A stretch of 64,000 nucleotides of DNA from Streptomyces sulfonofaciens (GTDB lineage: Bacteria > Actinomycetota > Actinomycetes > Streptomycetales > Streptomycetaceae), in contig NZ_BNCD01000004.1 in assembly GCF_014656295.1 (NCBI RefSeq), positions 62,001 to 126,000 of the forward strand, read 5' to 3'. Below the pieces are notes generated by a model. It had not been told where the DNA came from. It searched no databases and worked only from the letters and a program-made list of their open reading frames with translations. The position numbers and the translations under genes are program-made. Numbering within the stretch: position 1 is the stretch's first letter; the number at the start of each line of letters is the position of its first letter. This document shows positions 16,206 to 25,664 of the stretch, piece after piece.

Positions 16206-16985
16206 TCAGCGCGCGTCCAGGGTGACGGTGAACGAGAACCGGTCGCCCCGGTAGTGGATCACCGCAACGTCCAGCACCCGGCCCTCGTCGTCGTGCGTGA
16301 CGCCGGTGTAGTGCAGGATCGGGCTGAGCAGCGGGACGTTCAGCAGCCGTGCCGTCTCCGGGTCGGCCAGGCGAGCCTCCACGGTGTCGGTGATCCGCCC
16401 GATGCGCACCCCCGCCCCGTCACGCAGCACCTTGGTCATCGGCTGCCGCTCCAGGTCCGCGGGGTCGATGCCGCGGGCGGCGTCGGGACGGACGTAGTTG
16501 CGGGCGTGGTTGGTGGGCTCGCCGGTCCGCTCGTCGCTGCGCAGCCGGTGGTAGGTCGCCACCTCGGAGAGGCCCGGGAAGTGGTGGGCGTACGCGGCGG
16601 GCACCGGGCCGGGGCCGTGCGCGAGCAGCCGGGACACCATGCCGGACTGCTGGGCCACGATCGCGTCGACCGAGCCGAGCAGCCGCACCGGCGCGCCCCT
16701 GCCCCAGTGCCGCAGATCGGTGGTGGGCACCAGCGCTTCGGGCTCGATGAAGGTGCCCCGCCTGCGGTGCCGGCTGATCAGGCCCTCCTCCTCCAGTTCC
16801 TTGAGGGCCTGCCGCACGGTGAGCACGCTGACCCCGTAGTGCCCGGCGAGCCGTTCCTCGGTGGGCAGCCTGAGCGGTGCGTCCGGAGCGCGGCCGAGTA
16901 TCGAGGCCCGCAGCGACTGCGACACCTGGTACCACAGCGGCAGCTTGCGGTTCAAGGCGACCGGGTCCGGGGTGAAGGCGGTCAC
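16206..16985 (-). CDS. GntR-family regulator of the HutC type (UTRA domain)
   Basis: 259 residues from GTG 16985, with GGAG six bases upstream. The N-terminal winged helix (LPTEERLAGHYGVSVLTVRQALKEL, RRRGTFIEP) is followed by a UTRA ligand-binding domain (about residues 95-255) ending in VIHYRGDRFSFTVTL, which is typical of HutC/FarR regulators that respond to small catabolites. It lies 100 bases downstream of hmgA on the same strand and is probably co-transcribed with it, so it may sense an aromatic breakdown product; that is an inference. Confidence 0.88.
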   Translation of the reverse strand: MTAFTPDPVALNRKLPLWYQVSQSLRASILGRAPDAPLRLPTEERLAGHYGVSVLTVRQALKELEEEGLISRHRRRGTFIEPEALVPTTDLRHWGRGAPVRLLGSVDAIVAQQSGMVSRLLAHGPGPVPAAYAHHFPGLSEVATYHRLRSDERTGEPTNHARNYVRPDAARGIDPADLERQPMTKVLRDGAGVRIGRITDTVEARLADPETARLLNVPLLSPILHYTGVTHDDEGRVLDVAVIHYRGDRFSFTVTLDAR

Positions 16986-17085
16986 GGCAGCTCCATCCGT
17001 TCCTGCGCCGGACGGCCCGGCCGAGCCGTCCGGCCGGGGCGCGCCGTGGCGGCGGGACCCGCCGCGGCTCTTCCACCGCGGTGGC

Positions 17086-18426
17086 TCATCCGTTCCTGAA
17101 GTGGCGCTCCAGACCCTGCCACACGTCGTCGTAGTCGCGCTGCAGATGCCCCGCCCCGGCCGCCTGGGCGGTGAGGACCAGCGGCCAGCGCGTCTCGAAC
17201 ATGAAGGCCAGGCCGTCCTCGATCTTCTGCGGGGCGAGTTCGGTGGCGCTCGCCCGCTCGAACGTCTCGCGGTCCGGGCCGTGCGCCGACATCATGTTGT
17301 GCAGCGAGCCGCCGCCAGGGACGAAGCCGCCCCCGGTCTTCGCGTCGTAGGCGCCCTCGATCAGGCCCATGTACTCGCTCATCACGTTGCGGTGGAAGTA
17401 CGGCGGCCGGAAGGTGTCCTCGCCCACCAGCCAGCGTGGTGCGAACACGACGAAGTCGACGCCCGCGAGCCCCGGCGTGTCGGACGGCGAGGTGAGCACC
17501 GTGAAGATCGACGGGTCCGGGTGGTCGTAGCTGATCGTTCCGATGACATTGAAACAGCGCAGGTCGTAGACGTACGGCAGATGGTTGCCGTGCCAGGCGA
17601 CGACGTCCAGGGGCGAGTGGTCGTACACGGCCTCCCACAGGTTGCCGCAGAACTTGCTGATCACCCGCACCGGCCGGTCGGTGTCCTCGAAGGCGGCGAC
17701 CGGGGCCCTGAAGTCCCGGGCGTTGGCCAGGCCGTTCGCGCCGATCGGGCCGAGCTCGGGCAACTCGAAGGGGCGGCCGTAGTTCTCGCAGACGTAGCCG
17801 CGGGCCGCACCGGGCCGCCCGTCGGCCGCCTGCGGCAGCTCGACCCTGAACCGCACCCCGCGCGGAATCAGCGCGACCTCGCCGGGACCCGCGTACAGCC
17901 TCCCGAACTCGGTGTGCAGCAGCAGCGCACCCCGCTCGGGCACGATCAGCAGCTCGCCGTCGGCGTCGCCGAACACGCGGTCCGTCATCGAGGTGTCGGC
18001 GTGGTAGAGGTGCACCGCCATACCGGTGCGCTGCGTGGCGTCGCCGTTGCCGCCGAGGGTCCACAGGCCGGCGAGGAAGTCCGTGCCGGCCGGCGGCTCG
18101 GGGAGCGGGTCCCAGCGCAGCCGGTTGGGGTCGGGCACCGATTCCGTGAACGGGCCCGTGCGGATCGCGCCGTTGCCGGTGCGGGTGAACCGCGGGTGGG
18201 CGGCCGAGGGGCGGATGCGGTAGAGCCACGAGCGGCGGTTCTGGGCGCGCGGCTCGGTGAACGCGGTGCCGCTCAGTTGTTCCGCGTAGAGCCCCGCCGG
18301 GGCGCGCTGCGGGGAGTTGCGGCCCTGCGGCAGGGCCCCGGGCACCGCCTCCGAGCTGTGCTGGTTGCCGAATCCGGAGAGGTAGGTCAGCCCCTCGGCC
18401 GTCTTGTGCGCGTCGTCCCCGTGCAT
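17086..18426 (-). CDS. hmgA: Homogentisate 1,2-dioxygenase
   Basis: 446 residues starting at ATG 18426, the normal length for the family. The N-terminus [10 protein letters not shown] is the family signature. The Fe(II) ligands can be seen: His about 345 and Glu about 351 in [11 protein letters not shown], and His about 382 in MSAHGPD, matching the spacing of human His335/Glu341/His371. The enzyme opens the ring of homogentisate to maleylacetoacetate in tyrosine and phenylalanine breakdown. Maleylacetoacetate isomerase and fumarylacetoacetase are not in the window. It is divergent from the TetR gene at 18741, with a strong palindrome between, and is followed by a HutC-type regulator. Confidence 0.95.
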   Translation of the reverse strand: MHGDDAHKTAEGLTYLSGFGNQHSSEAVPGALPQGRNSPQRAPAGLYAEQLSGTAFTEPRAQNRRSWLYRIRPSAAHPRFTRTGNGAIRTGPFTESVPDPNRLRWDPLPEPPAGTDFLAGLWTLGGNGDATQRTGMAVHLYHADTSMTDRVFGDADGELLIVPERGALLLHTEFGRLYAGPGEVALIPRGVRFRVELPQAADGRPGAARGYVCENYGRPFELPELGPIGANGLANARDFRAPVAAFEDTDRPVRVISKFCGNLWEAVYDHSPLDVVAWHGNHLPYVYDLRCFNVIGTISYDHPDPSIFTVLTSPSDTPGLAGVDFVVFAPRWLVGEDTFRPPYFHRNVMSEYMGLIEGAYDAKTGGGFVPGGGSLHNMMSAHGPDRETFERASATELAPQKIEDGLAFMFETRWPLVLTAQAAGAGHLQRDYDDVWQGLERHFRNG

Positions 18427-18591
18427 GTCCGCTCCTCTGCCCGGCTCGGCGCGTCGTCCTCGGCGGTCTTTCCGGCCCGGCGCGCCGCATTCCCTTTCCC
18501 TGTGAGGGCCCTCCCGGATGCACGCCGGGGTTTCCACCGGGGGCTCCCGCCAGGGGGTTTCCACCGGGTCCCGCGCGGAAGGCCACTCATG

Positions 18592-18615
18592 AATCCTATG
18601 CTTCACCGTAGGATT
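18592..18615. promoter_or_regulatory. Palindromic operator between hmgA and divergent TetR gene
   Basis: AATCCTA (18592-18598) and TAGGATT (18609-18615) form a perfect 7-bp inverted repeat with a 10-base spacer. It lies 166 bases before hmgA and 126 before the TetR gene, as expected for an autoregulated divergent pair. Nearby, GGGGTTTCCACCGGG is repeated at 18527-18541 and 18554-18568. Confidence 0.6.
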
Positions 18616-18740
18616 GGAGAATCTCCCGCGCAAGACGGCGCGGCTGGGTCTACGCTCCCCTCCATGTCCCCGCCGCCCCGGTTCCGCCCGGCACCGCCCG
18701 CCCGGTTCCTGCCGACGGCCCGCGGCCGGAGGTGTGCGCG

Positions 18741-19451
18741 GTGAGCAGCGCGCCTCCCGGATCCGGAGCACCGGGAGCACGGAGGGCACCCGGTGCGTCC
18801 GGAGAACCGCGAGAACCCGGGGAGCCGAGACGGCCCAGGGGGCCCGGAGAACACGGCACGCTGCGCCGCGCACCTCTCCAGCGGCGCAGCGTGGAGCGCC
18901 TCGGCAGGATCCTCGACGCCTGCGCCGAACTGCTCGACGAGGTGGGCTACGACCGCCTGAGCACCCGGGCGGTGGCGCAGCGCGCCGAGGTCGCCATCGG
19001 GACCGTCTACCGGTTCTTCGGCAACAAGCGCGCGATGGCCGACGCGCTCGCCGCCCGGAACCTGGAGCGCTACGCCGAGCGCGTCACCCGGCGGCTCACC
19101 GGGATCGGGCGGGGTGACTGGCCGGGCGCCATGGACGCCGTGCTCGACGAGTACCTCGCCATGAAGCGCACCGCGCCCGGCTTCACCCTGGTCGACTTCG
19201 GCAACCAGATCCCCCTGGGCTCGCCCGGCGCCGACCCCAACCTCCGGGTGGCGGGCCGGCTCACCGAACTGCTCCGCCCGCACCTCGGCCTCCTGCCGGA
19301 CGCCTCGCTGCGCCGTGCCGTGCTGGTGGCCGTGGAGTCCGCCGACGCCCTCGTCCGGCTGGCCTTCCGGATGGACGCGGACGGCGACCCGGAGATCATC
19401 GAGGAGACCCGGCTGCTGCTGCGCGCCTATCTGGCGGGCGTCCTGGACTGA
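18741..19451 (+). CDS. TetR-family regulator
   Basis: 236 residues from GTG 18741, placed eight bases after GGAGG. Residues 1-45 are a disordered Gly/Pro/Arg-rich extension; the TetR helix-turn-helix follows ([38 protein letters not shown]). The C-terminal domain has the pattern [11 protein letters not shown] seen in many actinobacterial TetR proteins. Its neighbours are hmgA (divergent) and a molybdopterin oxidoreductase (downstream, 205 bases); both have nearby palindromes, so either could be the target. Confidence 0.88.
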   Translation: MSSAPPGSGAPGARRAPGASGEPREPGEPRRPRGPGEHGTLRRAPLQRRSVERLGRILDACAELLDEVGYDRLSTRAVAQRAEVAIGTVYRFFGNKRAMADALAARNLERYAERVTRRLTGIGRGDWPGAMDAVLDEYLAMKRTAPGFTLVDFGNQIPLGSPGADPNLRVAGRLTELLRPHLGLLPDASLRRAVLVAVESADALVRLAFRMDADGDPEIIEETRLLLRAYLAGVLD

Positions 19452-19590
19452 GCCGCACGCGCCCGGCACATCCGGCCCGCCCCCGCCCCTACGGTGCCCC
19501 AGGCCGTACGTCGCCCCGGCCGTACGGCGCCACCGCCCGTACCGGGTCGGACGCTGTCCGTAACTCCCGGCGGCGGGGCTGCCGTTCGTT

Positions 19591-19606
19591 CCTACCGGTC
19601 GGTAGG
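19591..19606 (+). promoter_or_regulatory. TetR-type palindrome upstream of molybdopterin oxidoreductase
   Basis: CCTACCG-GT-CGGTAGG: 7-bp perfect arms with a two-base centre, 50 bases before the ATG at 19656. The shape is that of many TetR operators, and a TetR gene ends 139 bases upstream. Confidence 0.6.
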
Positions 19607-19655
19607 CTCGGGGCGCTCGTGCGTCTCGCAGCCGTGCGCCGATCAGGGGAGAGCC

Positions 19656-22019
19656 ATGCCCGCAACGCCCGTAGCCCACCACGTCCCGGCATCCGCCCCG
19701 GCCCCGGCGAAGACGCGTACCGCCCTGCGCATCTGCCCGCTGTGCGAGGCCACCTGCGGGCTGGCCCTCACCATCGAGGAGGGCCGCGTGACCGGCGCGC
19801 GCGGCGACCGCGACGACGTGTTCAGCCGGGGGTTCATCTGCCCCAAGGGGGCGGCCTTCCCCGCACTCGACTCCGACCCCGACCGGCTCCGGGCGCCCCT
19901 GGTGCGCAAGGACGGCGAACTCCGCGAGGCGGGCTGGGAGGAGGCGTTCGACGCGGTGGCCGCCGGGCTCGCCCCCGTCGTCGCGGCCCACGGCCCGCAC
20001 AGCGTCGGCGTCGTCCTCGGCAATCCCAACGTGCACACCATGGCCGGTGCGCTGTACCCGCCGGTGCTGCTGGGCGCGCTCGGCACCCGGAGCCTGTTCA
20101 CGGCCAGCACGCTCGACCAGATGCCGAAGCACGTCTCCAGCGGACTGCTGTTCGGCGACCCCTTCGCGATCCCGGTGCCCGACCTCGACCGCACCGACCA
20201 CCTGCTGCTGATCGGCGCCAACCCGGTCGAGTCCAACGGCAGCCTGTGCACGGCACCCGACTTCCCGGGCCGGCTGAAGGCGCTGCGCGCCCGCGGCGGC
20301 ACCCTCACGGTGATCGACCCCCGGCGCACCCGTACCGCCCGCCTCGCCGACCGGCACGTGGCGATCAGGCCCGGCACGGACGGCCTGCTGCTCGCCGCGA
20401 TGGTCCAGGTCCTGTTCGCCGAGGACCTGGTCCGCACCGGTGCGCTCGCCGAGCACCTGGACGGCCTCGACGCCCTGCGGGAGGCGCTGGCCGACATCAC
20501 GCCGGACGCCGTCGCCACCGCCTGCGACGTACCCGCCGACACCATCCGGGCGCTGGCCAGGGACCTCGCCGCCGCGCCGACCGCGGCCGTCTACGGCCGG
20601 ATCGGCAGCAACACCGTCGCCTTCGGCACCCTCACCAGTTGGCTGGTGGACGTGCTGAACGTGCTCACCGGCAACCTCGACCGGGTCGGCGGCGCGCTCT
20701 TCCCGCTGTCCGCCACCGACCGCGCCCCCAGGCGGCCCGGCCCCGGCAGGGGCTTCGCGCTCGGCCGCTGGCGCAGCAGGGTGAGCGGCCACCCGGAGGC
20801 CAAGGGCGAGCTGCCCCTGGCCGCACTCGCCGAGGAGATCGACACCCCGGGAGGAGGCGGCCCCGACAGCCCCGCGGACCGACCGCTGCGGGCCCTGATC
20901 GCCATCGCCGCCAACCCCGTGCTCTCCGCGCCCGACGGCGCGCGCCTCGAAAAGGCCCTGGGGTCCCTTGACTTCATGGTCGCCGTGGATCCGTACCTGA
21001 ACGAGACCACCCGGCACGCCGACGTCGTCCTGCCCCCGCCGCCGCCCGCGCAGAGCGCGCACTACGACTTCGCCTTCAACATCTTCGCGGTGCGCAACCA
21101 GGCCCGTTACACGCCGGCCGCACTCCCGCTCGACGAGGGCCGGATGGCGGAGACGGAGATCCACGCCAGGCTGGTGGCCGCGGTGGCGGGTATGCACGGC
21201 TCCGATCCCGGCGCCGTCGACGAGCTGGTGATCCAGCAGACCCTCGCCAAGGCCGTCGCGGACCCCGCGTCCCCGGTGCACGGCCAGGACCCGGCGGCGC
21301 TCGCGGCCCGGCTGACCGGAGCGGGCGGCCCCGAGCGGCGGCTCGACATGATGCTGCGCCTCGGCCCGTACGGGGACGGCTTCGGTGCCGACGCCGAAGG
21401 GCTGAGCCTTGAGCGGCTGCTCGCCCGTCCGCACGGCATCGACCTCGGCCCCCTGCGGCCCCGGCTGCCCGGCATCCTCAGGACCCGCAGCGGCCGCGTC
21501 GAGCTCTTCCCCGAGCCCGTCGCCCGGGACCTGCCGCGGCTGAAGGACGCACTCGCCGACGCACCGGGCGGCGGACCGGGCGACGGCAGCGGGGAACCCG
21601 GCACCGTGCTGCTCGTGGGCCGCCGCCACCTGCGCTCCAACAACAGTTGGATGCACAACGTCCGCCCCCTCACCGGCGGTTCCAACCGCTGCACCCTCCA
21701 GGTCCATCCCGAGGACGCTGCCAGGATCGGGCTCACGGACGGCGGTCCGGTGCGGATCACGGGCGCCGGGGGGCAGATCACCGCGCCCGCCGAGATCACC
21801 GACACCGTGCGCCGGGGCGTGGTGAGCCTGCCGCACGGCTGGGGCCACGACCGCCCCGGCACCCGGATGTCCGTCGCAGCCGAGGACCCCGGCGCCAACG
21901 TCAACCAGCTCCTGGACGGCACGCTCCTCGACCCGCTCTCCGGAACCGCGGTGCTCAACGGAGTACGCGTGCACCTGGCGGCCGCTCAGCCGCCGGCGAC
22001 GCAGACGGGACCGAGGTGA
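19656..22019 (+). CDS. Molybdopterin-dependent oxidoreductase (formate dehydrogenase/nitrate reductase superfamily)
   Basis: 787 residues from ATG 19656. Near the N-terminus a 4Fe-4S motif is complete (CPLCEATCGL, then GFICPKG). Downstream are the molybdopterin-binding patterns LLIGANPVESNG and PNVHTMAGALYP, VIDPRRTRTARLAD, and a C-terminal molydopterin dinucleotide-binding barrel (RSNNSWMHNVRPL, VSLPHGWGH, VNQLLDG). The active-site Cys or Sec of formate dehydrogenase is not obvious near TLDQMPKHV, so the ligand and substrate are uncertain. It is probably soluble, with no Tat signal. It stands downstream of a TetR gene and a palindrome. Electron partner genes are not adjacent. Confidence 0.85.
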   Translation: MPATPVAHHVPASAPAPAKTRTALRICPLCEATCGLALTIEEGRVTGARGDRDDVFSRGFICPKGAAFPALDSDPDRLRAPLVRKDGELREAGWEEAFDAVAAGLAPVVAAHGPHSVGVVLGNPNVHTMAGALYPPVLLGALGTRSLFTASTLDQMPKHVSSGLLFGDPFAIPVPDLDRTDHLLLIGANPVESNGSLCTAPDFPGRLKALRARGGTLTVIDPRRTRTARLADRHVAIRPGTDGLLLAAMVQVLFAEDLVRTGALAEHLDGLDALREALADITPDAVATACDVPADTIRALARDLAAAPTAAVYGRIGSNTVAFGTLTSWLVDVLNVLTGNLDRVGGALFPLSATDRAPRRPGPGRGFALGRWRSRVSGHPEAKGELPLAALAEEIDTPGGGGPDSPADRPLRALIAIAANPVLSAPDGARLEKALGSLDFMVAVDPYLNETTRHADVVLPPPPPAQSAHYDFAFNIFAVRNQARYTPAALPLDEGRMAETEIHARLVAAVAGMHGSDPGAVDELVIQQTLAKAVADPASPVHGQDPAALAARLTGAGGPERRLDMMLRLGPYGDGFGADAEGLSLERLLARPHGIDLGPLRPRLPGILRTRSGRVELFPEPVARDLPRLKDALADAPGGGPGDGSGEPGTVLLVGRRHLRSNNSWMHNVRPLTGGSNRCTLQVHPEDAARIGLTDGGPVRITGAGGQITAPAEITDTVRRGVVSLPHGWGHDRPGTRMSVAAEDPGANVNQLLDGTLLDPLSGTAVLNGVRVHLAAAQPPATQTGPR

Positions 22020-22305
22020 GGGGCGGCGGCTCTCGGCCGCCCGCGCGCCGCCGGGCCGTCCGGCGCCTCCCCGAGGCGGGGCACGGGCCCGGGCCGACAC
22101 GGAGGCGGCCGCCTCCGCCTGGCGCGCGGGCGCCCGTCGGACCGGCACCCGCGGCGGCGGCTCTCGCCCGCGCTGCGGTGCCCGCGCCCCCGCGCGGCCA
22201 AGGGCTCCCAGGGGCGGGCCGCGCGCCGGGGGCGCACGGGGCCCGCCGATGCCCTCCCGACCAGGTCCCGCCAGTTCCGAGCACCCACCCCAGGAGTATG
22301 TGATC

Positions 22306-23385
22306 GTGGTCCGCGCCGCTGTCCTGCCAGCCGTCGGCTCTCCGTTGGAGACGGCCGAGATAGACCTGCCCGAACCCGGCCCCGGCCAGGTGCGGGTGCG
22401 CCTCGCCGCGGCCGGGGTCTGCCACTCCGACCTGTCGCTGGCCAACGGCACCATGCGGGTGCCGGTGCCCGCCGTGCTCGGGCACGAGGGCGCGGGCACC
22501 GTCGTCTCCGTCGGGGACGGTGTCGGCCATGTCGGCCCCGGCGACGACGTGATCCTCAACTGGGCCCCGTCCTGCGGCGTCTGCCACGCCTGCTCGCTCG
22601 GCGAGGTGTGGCTCTGCGAGAGCGCGCTCACCGGCGCCCGCCGCGTCCACGCGCACCGCGCCGACGGCAGCGAGCTGTACCCGGGCCTGAACGTCGCCGC
22701 CTTCGCCGAGGAGACCGTCGTCGCGGCCGGCTGCGTGCTGCCCGCACCGCACGGCGTGCCGCTGACCGACGCCGCACTGCTCGGCTGCGCGGTGCTCACC
22801 GGCTACGGCGCGGTGCACCACTGCGCCCGGGTACGGGCGGGCGAGTCGGTGGTGGTCCTCGGGGCCGGCGGAGTGGGGCTCGCGACGCTCCAGGCGGCCC
22901 GGGCGGCGGGGGCGGGGACGATCATCGCGGTGGACGTCTCACCGGCGAAGGAGGAGCTGGCCCTGGCGGCCGGTGCCACCGCGTTCGTGGTCGCCTCCGA
23001 CAGCACGCCCAGGGACGTCCGCGGGCTCACCGGCGGCCATGGCGCCGACGTCGCCGTGGAGTGCGTGGGGCGTGCCGCCACCATCCGCAGCGCCTGGGAG
23101 TCCACCCGGCGCGGCGGCAGGACCACGGTCGTCGGCATCGGCGGCAAGGACCAGCATGTCACCTTCAACGCGCTGGAGCTGTTCCACTGGTCCCGCACCC
23201 TCTCCGGATGCGTCTACGGCAACTCCGACCCGGCCCGCGACCTGCCGGTGATCGCCGAGCACATCCGGGCCGGCCGGCTCGACCCCGCCCTCCTCGTCAC
23301 CGACCGTATCGGCCTCGACGGCATCCCGCTGGCCTTCGAGAACATGCTCGCGGGCAAGGGCGGCCGTGCGCTGGTGGTCTTCTAG
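22306..23385 (+). CDS. Zinc-dependent alcohol dehydrogenase (MDR family)
   Basis: 359 residues from GTG 22306, after AGGAG; GTG 22300 is an in-frame alternative. It has the catalytic zinc ligands (Cys in GVCHSDLS, His in GHEGAG), the four structural-zinc cysteines (C-x2-C-x2-C-x7-C in CGVCHACSLGEVWLC), and the Rossmann motif GAGGVGLATL with Asp at the end of the second strand, so it prefers NAD+. It resembles class III / S-hydroxymethyl-mycothiol dehydrogenases and NDMA-type alcohol dehydrogenases. It follows the molybdopterin gene by about 285 bases on the same strand; joint transcription is possible. It ends 22 bases before the S9 peptidase stop. Confidence 0.9.
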   Translation: MVRAAVLPAVGSPLETAEIDLPEPGPGQVRVRLAAAGVCHSDLSLANGTMRVPVPAVLGHEGAGTVVSVGDGVGHVGPGDDVILNWAPSCGVCHACSLGEVWLCESALTGARRVHAHRADGSELYPGLNVAAFAEETVVAAGCVLPAPHGVPLTDAALLGCAVLTGYGAVHHCARVRAGESVVVLGAGGVGLATLQAARAAGAGTIIAVDVSPAKEELALAAGATAFVVASDSTPRDVRGLTGGHGADVAVECVGRAATIRSAWESTRRGGRTTVVGIGGKDQHVTFNALELFHWSRTLSGCVYGNSDPARDLPVIAEHIRAGRLDPALLVTDRIGLDGIPLAFENMLAGKGGRALVVF

Positions 23386-23407
23386 ACGCCGTTCGCCGTC
23401 CGCCGTC

Positions 23408-25483
23408 TTAAGAGTCGCCGGCCGGCGAGGGGTCGCCGGCCGGCGCCGCGGGGCGCTCGTCCAGGTGCCGGTGCAGGAACCGCGCCTGGTGGTGGAGCAG
23501 TTGCTCGGTGACCGGGCCGCCCACCGTGCGGTGGCCCACGCCGGGCAGGAACAGCACCTCGTGCGGACGACCCGCGGCCAGCAGTGCGCCGGACAGCCGT
23601 GCCGTGTGGGCCGGGTGCACCTTCCGGTCGGCGAGGCCGTGCACCAGCAGCAGTGGACGGGTCAGCCGCGGGGCCGCGGCCACCAGCGATGCCGCGTCGT
23701 AGCGCTCGGGGAACTCGTCGGGGTGGCCGAGGAACCGCTCGCGCCAGTGGGCGTGGTACAGCCGCTGGTCGGTGACCGGCGCGGACGCCACCGCGGCGTG
23801 GAAGACGTCCGGGCGGCGCAGTACCGCCAGTGCGGCGAGGGAGCCCCCGAAGGACGAGCCGCGGATGCCGACCCTGCCCAGGTCCAGTTCGGGGTGCCGG
23901 CGGGCGGTCTCGTGCAGGGCGCTGACCTGGTCGTCGAGCGCCGGTGTGTACAGGTCGCCGTGCACGGCCCGCTCCCACTCGGGGCCGCGGCCCGGTGTGC
24001 CGCGTCCGTCGGCCACCAGGACCGCGAAGCCCTGCTCGGCGAACCACTGCGAGACGAGGCAGCGCCAGTCCAGCTCCGCGGTGACCCGCTGGCTGCCGGC
24101 ACCGCCGTACGGGTCCGCGAGGACGGGCAGCGGCACGTCGCCCGGGCGGTGTCAGGACGGGAGGTGGAGCACCGCCCGCAGGCGGCGCGGCCCGAGGACG
24201 AGGTGCCGGGTGCGCAGGGCGAGCACCGGCCGCGCGGCGCGGGAGGCGACCGGGACGGCCGGCCGCCCCTCGCGCAGTACCACCGTCCGCCCGCCGGGCC
24301 GGTCCGCGCCGCGGGCGGTGTGCACCAGGCTGCCGCTGCGGCGCACCCCGGTGTGCACGCCGGGCTCCGCGCTCAGCCGCCGGATGCCGCCCCCGGCCCC
24401 GAGCACCCACAGATGGGTCTCGGCCGGGTCCTCGGACGCGGTGAACAGCACGTCCTGGCCGGTCGTGCCGAGCACGGCACGCAGTTGGAGCCCGTGCGGC
24501 GTGACCGGGACCCCGTCCACCGTCAGCCGCCGGGTGCCCGCCGCGTCGGTGTGGGCGAGCAGGGCGCCGGCGGCGGTGCGCGCCGGCAGCCCCGGGACCA
24601 GGTGCACCCAGCGTGCGTCGCGCTGCTCGCTCAGGACGGTGGTGCGGCCGCTGTCCGGGTCGATGCCGAGGAACCGGACGGTGCGCTGGTCTCGCGACTG
24701 CACGACGGCGTACGGGCCGTGGCCGTCCCAGCCCGCGCCCACCACGTACGCGAACGCGCTCCGGTCCAGGCGCACCTCGGCGCGCGCCCCGTCCAGCCCC
24801 GCGATCCACAGCGAGACCTCGGCATGGGCGGTGCCGGCCGCCGCGTACCGCAGCGCGCTCGGCGGCCGGCCGGGTTCCGCCGGGTCCGCCAGGTGCCAGA
24901 GCGGTACGGCCGTGGTGTCCACGCGGGCCACCAGCAGGCGGCTGCCGTCCGGAGCCCACCAGTAACCGCGCGGACCGTCCGCGGAGGTGGCGTCCGTGTG
25001 CTCTCCGGTACCGAAGGCGATGCCGGGCCCTTCGGGCGCAGCGAGCGCGCGGTCCCCGGTGCCGTCGGCCCCGATCACCCGCAGCGCGCCGGCGCCCGCA
25101 TAGGCGAGGTGCCGACCGGCGGGATCGGGGCGCGGATCGCTCACCGGGGCCTTCGCGGGCAGCAGGGTGGCGCCCGCGCCCGCGGCGTCCAGCGTCCACA
25201 GCCCGCCGGCCAGTGCGAAGGAGACCAGCCGGGCGGCCCGGTCGGTGGCGTAGGCCCCGATCCCGGCAGCGGGGGAGGGGGTCAGTCCGGCGGGATCCGC
25301 GAGCAGCCGCTCCGTGGCCGTGTCGAGGTCCAGTGCCCACAGGCAGGCCACCGGATCGTCTCCCGTGCGGCCGCGCAGGAACAGCAGCGACGCCTCGTCC
25401 TCGGTGAGGGTGAACTGTCCCGGCACGCCGTGCGTGAAGCACCCGGTGCGGACGAGCTGAGCGGGAAGGGAGGGCGTCGCCAC
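23408..25483 (-). pseudogene. S9 prolyl-oligopeptidase-type peptidase, split by one in-frame TGA
   Basis: The reading frame runs from ATG 25483 to the stop at 23408 and is broken only by TGA at 24154-24152; the two parts are in the same frame. Part 1 (443 residues) is the beta-propeller with DPP-IV-type repeats. Part 2 is the hydrolase domain: DPYGGAGSQRV, the nucleophile motif RGSSFGGSL, Asp in HGLADRKVHP, and His in LPGVGHRT. The reading around the stop is LHLPS-stop-HRPGDVPLPVL, so a Trp (TGG) or Arg (CGA) codon was probably lost. Together about 690 codons, the full length of the family. A restart at GTG 24136 would give the hydrolase alone, without the propeller. A sequencing error is possible. 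Confidence 0.85.
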
Positions 25484-25664
25484 GCCGAGCAGCCTGGCAC
25501 GGCACCGTTATTAGGGCAAGAGTTCGAATCGAGGGAGCCTGGCGGGTCGGTCGAGGCGCGGGACCCGGTAGTGGCTGATGTACCGGTGCTCCTGTTGTGC
25601 GCTTCACCGGCACGCTCAGTCCGACGGCGAGTGCGGGCCGGCGGGACGGCGCCCGGGTGACACT

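Noticed and set aside
18603..22799. Very long minus-strand frame across the TetR and molybdopterin genes
   Set aside because: Same artefact: the residue composition is Gly/Arg/Ala/Pro-rich, with no motif, and the opposite strand encodes recognisable enzymes.
23418..23437. GCCGGCGA-TCGCCGGC inverted repeat at the end of the S9 gene as a terminator
   Set aside because: It lies inside the coding end and may only reflect Ala/Gly/Asp codon repetition.
23382..25613. Open frame opposite/over the S9 gene that has no stop
   Set aside because: It is in a different frame of the same strand and has no peptidase motif; the real gene is the frame with one TGA.
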